Part shown: positions 7,445 through 16,660 of the stretch, piece by piece | Layout: each line of letters opens with the position of its first letter | Position numbering within the stretch: the stretch's first letter is position 1 | Assembly: GCA_029210045.1 (NCBI GenBank) | Contig: JARGNX010000003.1 | Span: forward strand, 88,096 to 152,095 | Length of the DNA: 64,000 nt | DNA from: Coxiellaceae bacterium | GTDB taxonomy: Bacteria; Pseudomonadota; Gammaproteobacteria; Coxiellales; Coxiellaceae | Reading direction: 5' to 3' | Notes under the pieces: model-generated | Told to the model about the DNA's origin: nothing | Databases searched by the model: none | Seen by the model: the letters and a program-made list of their open reading frames with translations, nothing else | Translations under genes and position numbers: made by a program

Positions 7445-8437
7445 ATGACTGAGCACGGCAGGCAAACTGATGCTATTTCGCAGTGGGGTAGTGAGCAGCT
7501 GGCGTTGCTTGGTTACGTATTAAAAAATGAAGTACCGCAACTGGTGTTGGATACGCCATGGTCTTATGTTGTGAGGTTTGAAACCACTCAGGGGCTTATT
7601 TATTTAAAGCATACGCCAGAACAGCTATCACTAGAGGCTAGTATTATTAAACTGTTGACTGATAAATTTGATGCACGTGCTCCTGCGGTGATTGCTCACA
7701 ATGAGCAGTTGCATTGTTTTTTAATGCTTGATGCTGGCAGTCCTTTGCGAATGCTTTTAAAAAATAAATTTGATATGGCTTTGTATTGTGAAGCAATAGA
7801 GCAGTTTACTGAAATGCAGTCTGCCGTTGCTGATCAGGTTGAGTGTTTGCTTGATCTAGGTGTTCCTGATTGGCGATTGGAAAGGTTTCCTGAGCTATAT
7901 AAACAGCTGCTCGATGAGACAGATATATTAAAGGCTGACGGGTTGTCTGAAAAAGATATTATTCAACTGCAAGCGTTATCTCCTGTGGTATGCAGCTTAT
8001 GTGAGAAGTTGTCTGGTTATTCCATTAAGCAAACGTTAGTCCAATCCGATTTTCATGATAATAATGTGCTTATAGACCCTGAAACGAAAAAAATAACTTT
8101 TATTGATTTAGGTGAGATTGTGATTTCGCACCCGTTCTTTTCGTTAATCGGTTGTTTGCATCAAGCTCAAAAACATCATGGCCTGACTGATCAAGATGAG
8201 TCATGTGCACGGCTGCTAGAAGCTGGGCTTAAAGGTTATGCGCAGGTTGAAACACCGCAGCGATTGCAAGAGGCTATGGGCTTGGCTCAGGTACTATGGA
8301 TTTTGCATGAGGCATTAGCGCAATATCGTTTGCGAATGGCGTGTGATGAAGCTTACTTTTTGCAATTCCAAAGACATGGAAGATTGAGTGGCTCACTAAA
8401 AGAATTTATGCGAGCCTTGGTTGCCTCTTGTGATTGA
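7445..8437 (+). CDS. APH-family (aminoglycoside/choline kinase-like) phosphotransferase
   Basis: The 330-residue product has the protein-kinase-like phosphotransferase core. The catalytic loop is VQSDFHDNNVLI, with D202 as the base and N207 as a metal ligand, and the DFG-like FIDLGE has D221. The usual HGD is replaced by QSD. The N-terminal lobe includes a β-strand Lys, IYLKHTPE. The family phosphorylates hydroxyl groups of antibiotics, choline, homoserine or sugars; which one is unclear. GAGGGAG precedes the ATG. It belongs with the two preceding genes. Confidence 0.72.
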   Translation: MTEHGRQTDAISQWGSEQLALLGYVLKNEVPQLVLDTPWSYVVRFETTQGLIYLKHTPEQLSLEASIIKLLTDKFDARAPAVIAHNEQLHCFLMLDAGSPLRMLLKNKFDMALYCEAIEQFTEMQSAVADQVECLLDLGVPDWRLERFPELYKQLLDETDILKADGLSEKDIIQLQALSPVVCSLCEKLSGYSIKQTLVQSDFHDNNVLIDPETKKITFIDLGEIVISHPFFSLIGCLHQAQKHHGLTDQDESCARLLEAGLKGYAQVETPQRLQEAMGLAQVLWILHEALAQYRLRMACDEAYFLQFQRHGRLSGSLKEFMRALVASCD

Positions 8438-8668
8438 TATCAGGTGACTACCCCTAAAAAGTTGTCGATGGTGAAGGAGTAATTCTAGCGGGTTATAGGG
8501 TCGCGCTATTTTCATGCATACTAAATTAGTAATAGTTAGGAAAGCATGTATTCTTTATTTAGATGTCGCTATATCACCAAGAAGTTTGCTAACTGTATGA
8601 TAGTGCAATTCGATACGAAATATTAATTGAAAAATTTATCTATTCCTTGCAATTTTACGTTGGCTGTG

Positions 8669-8697
8669 TTGATCTTACGCACAGCAAATAATATATA
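8669..8697 (+). promoter_or_regulatory. Possible sigma-70 promoter of the 8734 gene
   Basis: TTGATC (8669-8674) and TATATA (8692-8697) are 17 bases apart, ahead of the gene at 8734. The rest of the roughly 296-base gap from 8438 is AT-rich and shows no gene. Confidence 0.35.
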
Positions 8698-8733
8698 AAT
8701 ATAAAGCAACTAAAATTGTACGGAGTCAGTATT

Positions 8734-9357
8734 ATGCCATTTGAATATCCATTTGATCCCAGCGATCCCAAGCCCTTTAGCAGCCCTAATGAAGCCATTG
8801 ATGCATCGCTCGCAGCACTTGAATTGTCTACAGTTATGAAGGTAGGCCAAGTAGGCGTCAATCATATGATAATAATCAACCTGGCAGAGGCTTTATCAAG
8901 CGCAGGCGGCTTTAAAGAGCAAGTGGTTATTTGCATGCACCTGCATCAGTTACAGCAACTGATTGAACAAAATCAGTCTACCCACCCTGGTGTTACATAC
9001 CTCAACCCTGAGGTTGCTCATGCTATCAGCGAATTCACTAAAGATGAAACGTTGGCAACACTCGACAATGCAACTCAATTAAAATTGCTGCTAGCAAAAA
9101 CGGCGCTTGTTCATTATAAAGAAGTGCACTCAGCGGCCGACCGCGCTTCTAACAATGCCATCTCAAGACACGCCAAAAAAGTCATGCGTTTTATTTTTGG
9201 GGCAGCAACGCATAGCATTGATATCACCAGCTCACCATTCAATGCAGAAACTACATTAATGGAATTGTATGATGCCTATCAAAGCGCACACTCAGGCGAG
9301 ACAATGCACTTTAGCGCTGAGTTAATTCCTGTCACAACCTCTTCTTTCAGTATTTAA
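8734..9357 (+). CDS. Unknown protein, 207 residues
   Basis: The start is the ATG at 8734, with CGGAG 8 bases upstream; this gives MPFEYPFDPSDPKPFSSPNE and so on. The protein is predicted soluble and mostly helical, with no signal peptide. The Pro/Asp/Ser-rich first 20 residues look disordered. No family motif is seen. Monocistronic context with an AT-rich leader and no homologous neighbours fits an accessory gene. Confidence 0.6.
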   Translation: MPFEYPFDPSDPKPFSSPNEAIDASLAALELSTVMKVGQVGVNHMIIINLAEALSSAGGFKEQVVICMHLHQLQQLIEQNQSTHPGVTYLNPEVAHAISEFTKDETLATLDNATQLKLLLAKTALVHYKEVHSAADRASNNAISRHAKKVMRFIFGAATHSIDITSSPFNAETTLMELYDAYQSAHSGETMHFSAELIPVTTSSFSI

Positions 9358-9469
9358 GGCGGTTGGTCGGGGGTGCTGTAAGGATGCGTCGAGCGCCTGG
9401 TCGGGGCTTAAGTATTGTGCTTTGTAGGACTGATTTCATTAACAAAACCTGATCCATATCAACTTCAGA

Positions 9470-9550
9470 TGAAAATGATTCTCATTTGTATTGACAGATC
9501 TCAAAAAGGGGTCAATAATGAGAGTTAGATGCAAATGAGATTCGTTCTCA
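9470..9550 (+). promoter_or_regulatory. Fur-regulated sigma-70 promoter of feoABC
   Basis: The -35 TTGACA (9491-9496) and -10 AATAAT (9514-9519) are 17 bases apart. A Fur box lies just upstream at 9470-9484 (TGAAAATGATTCTCA, two mismatches from the 7-1-7 consensus). A second, weaker one lies just downstream at 9536-9550 (TGAGATTCGTTCTCA). Both sit where bound Fur-Fe2+ would block RNA polymerase, so iron repression of feo is expected. Confidence 0.85.
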
Positions 9551-9612
9551 TTTTGACCAGAAGGTGGCGAAGTTATTTAACCTTTTGATTTTTAACAATA
9601 TGCCAAGGAACC

Positions 9613-9861
9613 ATGGGAGTTAATAAGGTGTATTCATTATCAGACCTTAGCGCCGGTGAAAAAGCAGTGATCCTTGGCTACCAAGCCAACGGTGATCGCG
9701 GTTATCGTCGTAAACTGATGGCGATGGGATTAACACCGCATGCTGAATTGGAAGTGATTCGACGTGCCCCGCTTGGTGATCCGATTCAGATTAAGGTACG
9801 GAATACCTATTTAAGTCTTCGTAAGGATGAAGCCGTTTTACTGAAACTCCAGCGAGTGTGA
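9613..9861 (+). CDS. feoA: Ferrous iron transport protein A
   Basis: The 82-residue cytosolic SH3-fold protein carries the FeoA signature GYRRKLMAMGLTPHAELEVI and a C-terminal β-strand IKVRNTYLSLRKDEA. FeoA supports FeoB-mediated Fe2+ uptake. It is the first gene of feoABC, 4 bases before feoB, downstream of the double Fur-box promoter. AAGGA precedes the ATG. Confidence 0.95.
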   Translation: MGVNKVYSLSDLSAGEKAVILGYQANGDRGYRRKLMAMGLTPHAELEVIRRAPLGDPIQIKVRNTYLSLRKDEAVLLKLQRV

Positions 9862-9864
9862 TTT

Positions 9865-12147
9865 ATGCCTGCCTCTTTACACGTTGCGCTTGCTGGAAAC
9901 CCTAATTGTGGTAAAACGGCTTTATTTAATGCTCTCACCGGTAGTTGTCAAAAAGTGGGTAATTGGCCCGGCGTTACTGTTGAACGTAAATGCGGAAACT
10001 GCCGCTGTGATAAAGCCGAACTTAAAGTAGTCGATTTACCTGGTACCTATTCTTTAGCTGTTACTTCCGAAGCGGCGCTTGATGAGCGCATTGCCTGCGA
10101 ATATTTATTAGGCGACGAAGTGGATGTCATCGTCAATGTGATTGACGGCAGTAATCTTGAGCGCAACCTATACCTCACCTTGCAATTATTGGAAATGGGT
10201 AAGCCTGTGGTATTGGCGGTTAATATGATGGACGTGGTGGAATCGCGCGGTCTGCATATTGATTTTGCAAAGCTTGGTAAGCAGTTGGGCTGTGCGGTAG
10301 TTGGCATTGTGGCGAATAGACAGCAGGGCATGCCATTTTTATTGCAGACTATTGTTGAGGCGAGTAAAAAGCGGCAATCGAATTTCTCGCTGGCATTGGA
10401 TTCGATGGTGCAGGATGCAAAGCAAGGCATTGGTCGGTTGTTGCATAAGCAGCCGCATGCGGATTGGTTAGCGTTACGTCTATTAGAGGGCGATGAGTTT
10501 GCTAGTGGACAAGTAGAAGACTGCATTAAACACAATGTGTCGCAACGTATTAACGAATTGACTAAACAGCTGGACGAAGAGCCAGATATTATCATTGCAG
10601 ATTCGCGTTACCAGTATGCGCATGCCTTAGTTGAGCAGACTGTTAGTGCGTTTAAGACTCAGCGCCAAACAGTTACTGATGTGATCGATAAAGTGGTTTT
10701 AAATCGCTTCTTAGGCATTCCAATCTTTTTATTCGTGATGTACTTAATGTTTTTATTTGCGATTAATATTGGTGGTGCATTCCAAGATTTATTTGATATC
10801 GGCAGCACCACGGTATTGGTTGATGGTGTGGCGCATTGGATGACACAACTGCATAGTCCTATATGGTTAACAGCGATTATCGCTAATGGTATCGGTAAAG
10901 GGATTAATACCACGATTACGTTTATTCCAGTGATTGGCGCGATGTTTTTATTCTTGTCTTTCTTAGAGGACTCCGGTTACATGGCGCGCGCTGCATTTGT
11001 TATGGACCGTCTAATGCAAAAAATGGGTCTGCCCGGTCGTGCCTTTGTGCCAATGATTGTTGGCTTTGGTTGTAATGTGCCTGCCGTAATGGGTGCGCGT
11101 ACATTATCGAATCGACGTGACCGTATTCTTACGGTGATGATGATGCCATTCATGTCGTGCGGAGCACGTTTGGCTATCTTTGCAGTGTTTGCTTCGGCAT
11201 TTTTCCCGCAAGGTGGGCAAAATATTATTTTCTTATTGTATGTTACCGGTATTGTTGTCGCGATGCTCACTGGTTTGATTTTACGTAAAACCGTATTAAC
11301 CGGTGAATCGTCTCCGATGATTATGGAATTACCGCAATATCATATGCCTTTGTGGGGTAGCTTGTGGCGACATATGTGGCAGCGTTTGAAGCATTTTTTA
11401 AAGCGCGCCAGCAAAGTGATTATTCCGGTTTGTATGTTAATTGGTGTATTAAATACCGTCACTATTACTGGCCAACTGAGTCACAGTGAAGCCAATAAAC
11501 AATCGATACTATCTGAAGTAGGACGTGTGGTTACGCCGGTATTAGAACCCATGGGTGTGCAGAAAGATAACTGGCCAGCAACCGTTGGCTTAGTCACCGG
11601 CGTATTAGCAAAAGAAGTGGTCGTGGGAACGCTAAATACTTTATATAGTGATGTTGGGCATTTAACCAAACACGAAGCGGATGACTTTAATTTGTGGGGC
11701 GGCTTAAAAGAAGCGGCGATGTCTGTGCCAGAGAATTTAGCAGCGTTACCGCAAGCTATTTTTAATCCTATCGTAGCTGATGAGGCACCACATGATATGG
11801 ATCATGCGGTATACGGCATTATGTATCAGCAATTTGGCGGATCGATTGAGGCGTTTTGTTATTTATTATTTGTATTATTATATTTCCCTTGTATCTCGAC
11901 ATTGGCGGTGATGAAACGTGAAGTCGGTAACGGCTGGGCTTATTTCTCGATGCTATGGTCAACGGTGGGTGCTTATGGCGTTGCTGTGTTGGTGTACCAA
12001 TCATTTACCTGGTCGGACCATCCGGTGATGAGTTCATTATGGATTGCAACGGTGGTGATCACTTTTGCAATAGCGATATTATGTTTACGCTTATATGCCA
12101 TGAAGCCAGCGTTAAAGGAGGGTGAAAAACATGTTGCAACAAATTAA
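9865..12147 (+). CDS. feoB: Ferrous iron transporter FeoB
   Basis: The 760-residue inner-membrane Fe2+ transporter has an N-terminal G domain with G1 GNPNCGKT (11-18), G3 DLPGTYSL and G4 NMMD. A helical GDI-like linker leads to the polytopic membrane domain from about residue 285, which includes the gate motif GFGCNVPAVMGARTL and a second Gate region near LAKEVVVGTL. Length is normal for the proteobacterial family. It overlaps feoC by 17 bases. Confidence 0.97.
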   Translation: MPASLHVALAGNPNCGKTALFNALTGSCQKVGNWPGVTVERKCGNCRCDKAELKVVDLPGTYSLAVTSEAALDERIACEYLLGDEVDVIVNVIDGSNLERNLYLTLQLLEMGKPVVLAVNMMDVVESRGLHIDFAKLGKQLGCAVVGIVANRQQGMPFLLQTIVEASKKRQSNFSLALDSMVQDAKQGIGRLLHKQPHADWLALRLLEGDEFASGQVEDCIKHNVSQRINELTKQLDEEPDIIIADSRYQYAHALVEQTVSAFKTQRQTVTDVIDKVVLNRFLGIPIFLFVMYLMFLFAINIGGAFQDLFDIGSTTVLVDGVAHWMTQLHSPIWLTAIIANGIGKGINTTITFIPVIGAMFLFLSFLEDSGYMARAAFVMDRLMQKMGLPGRAFVPMIVGFGCNVPAVMGARTLSNRRDRILTVMMMPFMSCGARLAIFAVFASAFFPQGGQNIIFLLYVTGIVVAMLTGLILRKTVLTGESSPMIMELPQYHMPLWGSLWRHMWQRLKHFLKRASKVIIPVCMLIGVLNTVTITGQLSHSEANKQSILSEVGRVVTPVLEPMGVQKDNWPATVGLVTGVLAKEVVVGTLNTLYSDVGHLTKHEADDFNLWGGLKEAAMSVPENLAALPQAIFNPIVADEAPHDMDHAVYGIMYQQFGGSIEAFCYLLFVLLYFPCISTLAVMKREVGNGWAYFSMLWSTVGAYGVAVLVYQSFTWSDHPVMSSLWIATVVITFAIAILCLRLYAMKPALKEGEKHVATN

Positions 12148-12382
12148 ATCCTTCTTTGCTAAACAGCCGATTGCGAATTTGCAACAGATAGCCGATGCGT
12201 TGCATACCGATCCAGATGCGGCGCGAGGCATGTTAAATGTATGGATGCGTAAAGGTTGCGTGCGCTGCTTGTCTCAACCTGATTCCAGTGGCTGTGAAAC
12301 TGGCGGTGGATGCAATTCCTGCACGACAGGTTGTTCGACTTTTACGTCTCCTGCATCACGCGAACTTTATTGTTGGCAGTGA
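12131..12382 (+). CDS. feoC: FeoC-like Fe-S winged-helix protein
   Basis: The ATG at 12131 is chosen because AAAGGAGG lies 9 bases upstream. The 83-residue product has a winged-helix N-terminal half (IANLQQIADALHTDPDAARG) and a Cys-rich C-terminal part with seven cysteines between the wing and the tail (GCVRCLSQ, then ETGGGCNSCTTGCST). This is the expected place for the FeoC oxygen-sensing cluster. Its 3' end overlaps the convergent ATPase gene by 16 bases. Confidence 0.85.
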   Translation: MLQQIKSFFAKQPIANLQQIADALHTDPDAARGMLNVWMRKGCVRCLSQPDSSGCETGGGCNSCTTGCSTFTSPASRELYCWQ

Positions 12383-13545
12383 AGAGTGTTAATGCCATTC
12401 CATGGAATAATTTTCATTCCTAATAATTCATCGGCAGTATCGCCGGCATAAATCAAATAACTATCATTAGGCTGGGTGCCACTGATCTTTTGCCATGTGG
12501 TTAAGTGCTTAAATAAGTCTTTGCGGATAGTAGAAGTTGATTTGATTTCAATAGCAGATACTTTTCCATTGTTTTCAAAGATACAATCGACTTCAACGCC
12601 ATTGCTATCGCGCCAAAAATATAAAGGTTTTGATTCGCCTTTATTAAAGATATTTTTTTTGATTTCACTGATTACATATCCTTCAAATATAGCGCCTCGC
12701 ATGGCATGGATATTGAGTTGATCGGCTGAAGTGATGCCGAGCAAATAGCATACTAATCCTGAGTCATAAAAATAGAGCTTGGGCGTTTTGGTGAGTCGCT
12801 TATTAAAGTTATTGTGGTATGGCTGTAAGCGAAAAGTAATATAGCTGGTTTCTAATATACTTAACCAATGCGTGACTGTCGTATGTGAGATGCCACAATC
12901 AATGGCTATTTGATTAGCATTAAATAATTGGCCATGACGACCAGCGCACAGTCTGAGAAATTTTTGAAATAAATTAAGATCTTTAACTTGTAATAAATCA
13001 CGTACATCACGTTCTAAATAGGTGCGTATGTATGTATCGATCCATACTTGCGATGGAATGTTGTCTTGGTATGGTCGAGGATAGCTACCTTGAAATAGCC
13101 ATGTCCATATTTCTAATGGTTGCATATTGGGGTGAGTTAAATATTCATCATAAGTCAGAGGTAGTAATTCTAACAATGCAGCACGCCCAGCGAGTGATTG
13201 TGTGATTTGCTGATTGAGTAAAAAATTTTGCGAACCTGAAAGAATGAATTCGCCCTTTTTTTTATTCTTATCGGTAATGGTTTGAATATAAGAAAATACA
13301 TCGGGATATTTTTGCGCCTCATCAATAATTAAACCGTTTTTCTTTATGCGGCTTAAGATGCCTCGTGGGTCGATTTGCAGCCGTTCTAGTTCGTCGGGTG
13401 ATTCAAGATTGATGTAATCATATTGTTGATTGAGCTGTTCCAGTAGGGTGGTTTTTCCAGTTTGTCGTGGACCGGTCAAAACAGCTACAGGGAACTGCGT
13501 TAATCGCTGTTTAAAAATGGGCATTATGTTGCGTTTAAATTGCAT
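12367..13545 (-). CDS. AAA_14/DUF4143 ATP-binding protein (copy 1)
   Basis: The 392-residue product has Walker A GPRQTGKTT near residue 26 and Walker B-like GLIIDEAQ. The family's SGSQNFLL sensor segment is followed by a winged-helix part and a C-terminal DUF4143 nuclease-like domain (YFWRDSNGVEVDCIFE and AIEIKST). The D..E.K pattern resembles PD-(D/E)XK folds. The function of the family is unsettled; such genes are mobile and often sit next to repeats. A paralog lies at 24603. Upstream are two AATTGACC-type direct repeats and a 17-bp perfect hairpin. Confidence 0.85.
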   Translation of the reverse strand: MQFKRNIMPIFKQRLTQFPVAVLTGPRQTGKTTLLEQLNQQYDYINLESPDELERLQIDPRGILSRIKKNGLIIDEAQKYPDVFSYIQTITDKNKKKGEFILSGSQNFLLNQQITQSLAGRAALLELLPLTYDEYLTHPNMQPLEIWTWLFQGSYPRPYQDNIPSQVWIDTYIRTYLERDVRDLLQVKDLNLFQKFLRLCAGRHGQLFNANQIAIDCGISHTTVTHWLSILETSYITFRLQPYHNNFNKRLTKTPKLYFYDSGLVCYLLGITSADQLNIHAMRGAIFEGYVISEIKKNIFNKGESKPLYFWRDSNGVEVDCIFENNGKVSAIEIKSTSTIRKDLFKHLTTWQKISGTQPNDSYLIYAGDTADELLGMKIIPWNGINTLHCQQ

Positions 13546-13559
13546 TTAGCCTGTCCGGA

Positions 13560-13630
13560 TATAGGTCAATTTCAAGGCTAGTATGGGTCAATTTTATGTA
13601 ATCTGCAAGTTGAACTTGCAGATTACATAA
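13560..13630. repeat. 17-bp perfect inverted repeat and 13-bp direct repeats upstream of DUF4143 copy 1
   Basis: The arms TTATGTAATCTGCAAGT (13594-13610) and its exact complement (13614-13630) enclose a 3-base loop. Next to it, direct repeats of the form TATRGGTCAATTT lie at 13560-13572 and 13582-13594, 22 bases apart. There is no T-tract on either side, so an operator or mobile-element hairpin is as likely as a terminator for the minus-strand gene ending at 13654. Confidence 0.7.
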
Positions 13631-13653
13631 GATTTTCGTGTAACATACTGATT

Positions 13654-15012
13654 TTATGAAAGCAGTGGTGTGGTTTCAGTTACTGGCGAATGGTCAGGCG
13701 TATAAGTCATTTCGAAGTCTATTTCTGTCAGCGCGACCCTAAAATCTTCTACGCTAAAATCGTCATATCGATGCAGCATCCTGACGAGCTCCATTACCAT
13801 TTCATGGAATTCTGGCCAAATTTTTGCTTGGTGCTCGTCGGTGATGTGTTGGCAATATCGAGGCACGGTAGATCTGCTGAATTGGAATGCTTTATCGCTA
13901 ACCCCTTCCAATTCTTGTCGGTGCTTTATCATTTCATCTGGTAGGTCGGGGTCATTAATCATTGCGACAATGCGTTTAAAAATTTTAGTTTGTTCATAAC
14001 GCGTATAACCAGCCATGTCTGAAAAAAAGTATCCCCACGTTTTTTGTGTGGTATGAATATAATTATGCAGTTTAGTGAGCATGGCTTTAGCATGTTCCAC
14101 TGGATTATCGATGGTTGCTGTTACTGCCACTGCTGTGGTTGCAGGTTTGGATTCTACTGCAGGGCCACTTTCTACAATGGGTGAAGGTGGCGTGCTAAAA
14201 ACTGACAATGATGTAGGTGGGGGGGCTAGTGGCTCCGATAATGGATTGATTATCACATTTTCAGCGTCATCGTCGTCATTGCCACCGACTAGTATCGATG
14301 GCAAAGCATATTGCTCTGCAAATACCTCTCCAGGTTCAGCTACACCTTCTTCAGCAAAGGTAATTGGGCTAGGCGGTGGTTTAATTTCGGCACGAGCTAT
14401 AAGGCCATCAATATACATGCGGCAAGCTTGCAAGCAACCTTCGACAGTGATGCGGGCGGTTTCTTGACTTTCTACACTGGCTAATTTATCTAATAAAGCT
14501 GTATTCGCTTTATTTTTAAACCAGCTTCCAGGTTGTACTTGTGTGAAGGCTGTAAAATCTGCCTCCGCAGTAAATAGCCCATTAAAAGCGCGTAACATGG
14601 TATAGCTGAAGCTTGTGTGATCCGATACGATGGGCGGCCACGTCATTTTTTCTTCTGCTAATTTGGCGATAGCTTCTGATCTTGACTTTAATCTGATAAA
14701 TACGCGGCTATTAATGCCTTGCTTCCACAGTTCGCCACTTTTAACAAAAAATTCATGAGAAGCAGTGTACGAGCCATCTACTGTATGTATATGGGTTGCG
14801 ACTGCACTAATGCGATCAATCAAAACGTCTGCACAGATGGGTTCGGCTGGGATATCGGCTTCGCTTTTCTCTTTCATAAATACACGAGGAAACTCACTCG
14901 GCAAGCCAGCGATTGTTTTAACAGCATCATTGTGTTTACCAAAGTCAATGTCATCTCGGTGTGCAAGTACGCAAAACGCTTGCCATAAGTCTGTTGTGCT
15001 AGATCGTGACAT
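13654..15012 (-). CDS. Unknown protein, tandem paralog of the next gene
   Basis: The 452-residue product starts after AAAGGAGA. It aligns by eye with its neighbour at 15023: W-x-x-F-x-x-L-A-H, then a TASHEFF segment near 90, PPIVSDHTSFSYTMLRAF near 145, and a CLQAC-x-x-Y segment near 210. Then comes a Pro/Ser-rich acidic linker (about 225-310) and a helical C-terminal domain. No signal peptide or membrane segment is present. The architecture (two helical domains and a disordered linker) resembles secreted effectors, but no family is recognised. Confidence 0.7.
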   Translation of the reverse strand: MSRSSTTDLWQAFCVLAHRDDIDFGKHNDAVKTIAGLPSEFPRVFMKEKSEADIPAEPICADVLIDRISAVATHIHTVDGSYTASHEFFVKSGELWKQGINSRVFIRLKSRSEAIAKLAEEKMTWPPIVSDHTSFSYTMLRAFNGLFTAEADFTAFTQVQPGSWFKNKANTALLDKLASVESQETARITVEGCLQACRMYIDGLIARAEIKPPPSPITFAEEGVAEPGEVFAEQYALPSILVGGNDDDDAENVIINPLSEPLAPPPTSLSVFSTPPSPIVESGPAVESKPATTAVAVTATIDNPVEHAKAMLTKLHNYIHTTQKTWGYFFSDMAGYTRYEQTKIFKRIVAMINDPDLPDEMIKHRQELEGVSDKAFQFSRSTVPRYCQHITDEHQAKIWPEFHEMVMELVRMLHRYDDFSVEDFRVALTEIDFEMTYTPDHSPVTETTPLLS

Positions 15013-15022
15013 TGATTCTCCT

Positions 15023-16624
15023 TTACAATGAAACTGTTGGGCTTGGTGCGAGGGAAGCTTCCGTGGCTCTTTTTTCGATAGCTGGGTGCATCCTCTTTAT
15101 GGTTTTCTGCAGGTTTTCGATAGAGATACCATCATCGTCTTCCAGTGCGACACATAAGCTTTCTAAGTGATCATGAAAGTTTTGCGTGCCAAATATTGGT
15201 ACCATTGTTTTAAATGGCTTTGCTTTCAGTCGAATAAAATCGGTTATCATTGTGATCAGAGACTTTGAGGTTTCTGCATCATCTACATCTTCTACATCAA
15301 GTATGTATGCACACACTGCGTCATAACATTGTTGACGCGCATCAAAGTCAGCGAGGGCATTGCTCATCCAGCCGGGTGTTTTAGTGCTGCGTTGTTGCAG
15401 GTAGCGTTCGATATTAGCCAATAGTAGTGTGGCATGATCAGTCTGGGTGACTGTCGTTGAGAGTAGTGCAGCAGGCGGTACCCAAGAAGATGAAGTGAAA
15501 AAGCCTAGGCCTGGCAATCTAGGTCGCGCTGTTGGTGGTAGCACGGATGCAAATAAGCCAGTCGGTGGTGAGTCGGTCATTGCCACTGGTGACGCTGTTG
15601 CTGCCTTATGTTCAGTTGGTGTTGGTGTGCGTGCTGGTATTTCATTAACAGGTGTATTCGGTGGTGTCGGTGGAGCTGGCGGTGAAGCGGGCTTTGCTAC
15701 ATGTTGTTGATGAAAAAGGCCGCCTTTAAATTCTTCAATATCATTATCGGTATCACCATCACTTTCATCGTCAGTGAACTCATCCTCAAATGGGCTATCT
15801 ACATCGTCATCAGAAGGCGGCTCATTAACACTCGGGTAGCTAGAGGTAGGCACAGGGCTGGGTGGAATGTCAGGAAGCGGAGAGGGCATGGTCGTCGTCC
15901 TAGGGGTATCAGTTGCAGTGGTATCTGTGACTTTTTCTTCGATGGCCGCAAGCGCTAGCGATTCACAATAAGCCTGACAGGCAGCTAAACATGCTTGCAT
16001 GGCGTTATTGGCTTTGATTTTATTAATCGGTTCGGCAATGCCGTTAAGCAAGCCAGCTCGGCTTGGGTTCCATGAATATTTATTTGAGATCTCTTTGAGA
16101 GCGAGAAAATTACCTGAGGATAGTAAGTGGGATAGAAATCCTCGTAATAGTCCATAAGCAAATCCAGCATGATCGGCGACAGGCGGATGGAGAGGGTCGG
16201 TGCCAAATTTAATGTCATCCAGGTTTTCTAATTTAGCTCGGTTTTTTCCAAGCATTATAAACATAGTATCCTCTAACCCCTCAATCCACATAGTAGCGTT
16301 TTCTGCAAAATACTCATATTGCGCAGTGTGTTTGCTTTCTATTTCATAAATTTTAGTGGCTAGTTCTCTGGTAGCGCCCAGTATTAATTTAGCTTTAATC
16401 GCATGCTCAGTTTTAATTTTTCCTTGTGTAAATGCGATGCTGAATCGTTCGCTGAGTTCTGCAATTTCCAAAACAATGCCATGATAATCGCCAAAGTGAT
16501 GACCGCTGTGTTTTGCTAGGTGTTGAAAATTTTCCCATGCTGCAGTGGCTTGTGTGATGGCTACTTTCGCTTGTGCTTTTAGCGCAGCTGCTTGTTCAGC
16601 AGCGGACATTTTTCTACGACGCAT
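15023..16624 (-). CDS. Unknown protein, tandem paralog of the previous gene
   Basis: The 533-residue product starts behind AAGGAGAG. The N-terminal domain (1-230) shares the pattern of the neighbour: FQHLAKHSGHHFGDYH, TAQYEYFAENATMW, PPVADHAGFAYGLLRGF, ACLAACQAYCESL. A linker of about 170 residues is extremely rich in Pro, Thr, Ser and Asp/Glu and includes an acidic run (DDDVDSPFEDEFTDDESDGD). The C-terminal helical domain is again similar. The 10-base spacing to the downstream gene implies one transcript. A gene duplication with linker divergence is inferred. Confidence 0.7.
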   Translation of the reverse strand: MRRRKMSAAEQAAALKAQAKVAITQATAAWENFQHLAKHSGHHFGDYHGIVLEIAELSERFSIAFTQGKIKTEHAIKAKLILGATRELATKIYEIESKHTAQYEYFAENATMWIEGLEDTMFIMLGKNRAKLENLDDIKFGTDPLHPPVADHAGFAYGLLRGFLSHLLSSGNFLALKEISNKYSWNPSRAGLLNGIAEPINKIKANNAMQACLAACQAYCESLALAAIEEKVTDTTATDTPRTTTMPSPLPDIPPSPVPTSSYPSVNEPPSDDDVDSPFEDEFTDDESDGDTDNDIEEFKGGLFHQQHVAKPASPPAPPTPPNTPVNEIPARTPTPTEHKAATASPVAMTDSPPTGLFASVLPPTARPRLPGLGFFTSSSWVPPAALLSTTVTQTDHATLLLANIERYLQQRSTKTPGWMSNALADFDARQQCYDAVCAYILDVEDVDDAETSKSLITMITDFIRLKAKPFKTMVPIFGTQNFHDHLESLCVALEDDDGISIENLQKTIKRMHPAIEKRATEASLAPSPTVSL

Positions 16625-16660
16625 CGCCTCTCCTTGCTCAGACTCCCCTGAAATAGTGTA

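Noticed and set aside
15447..15710. Gly/Ala-rich plus-strand frame
   Set aside because: It is an antisense shadow of the Pro/Thr-rich linker of the 15023 gene.
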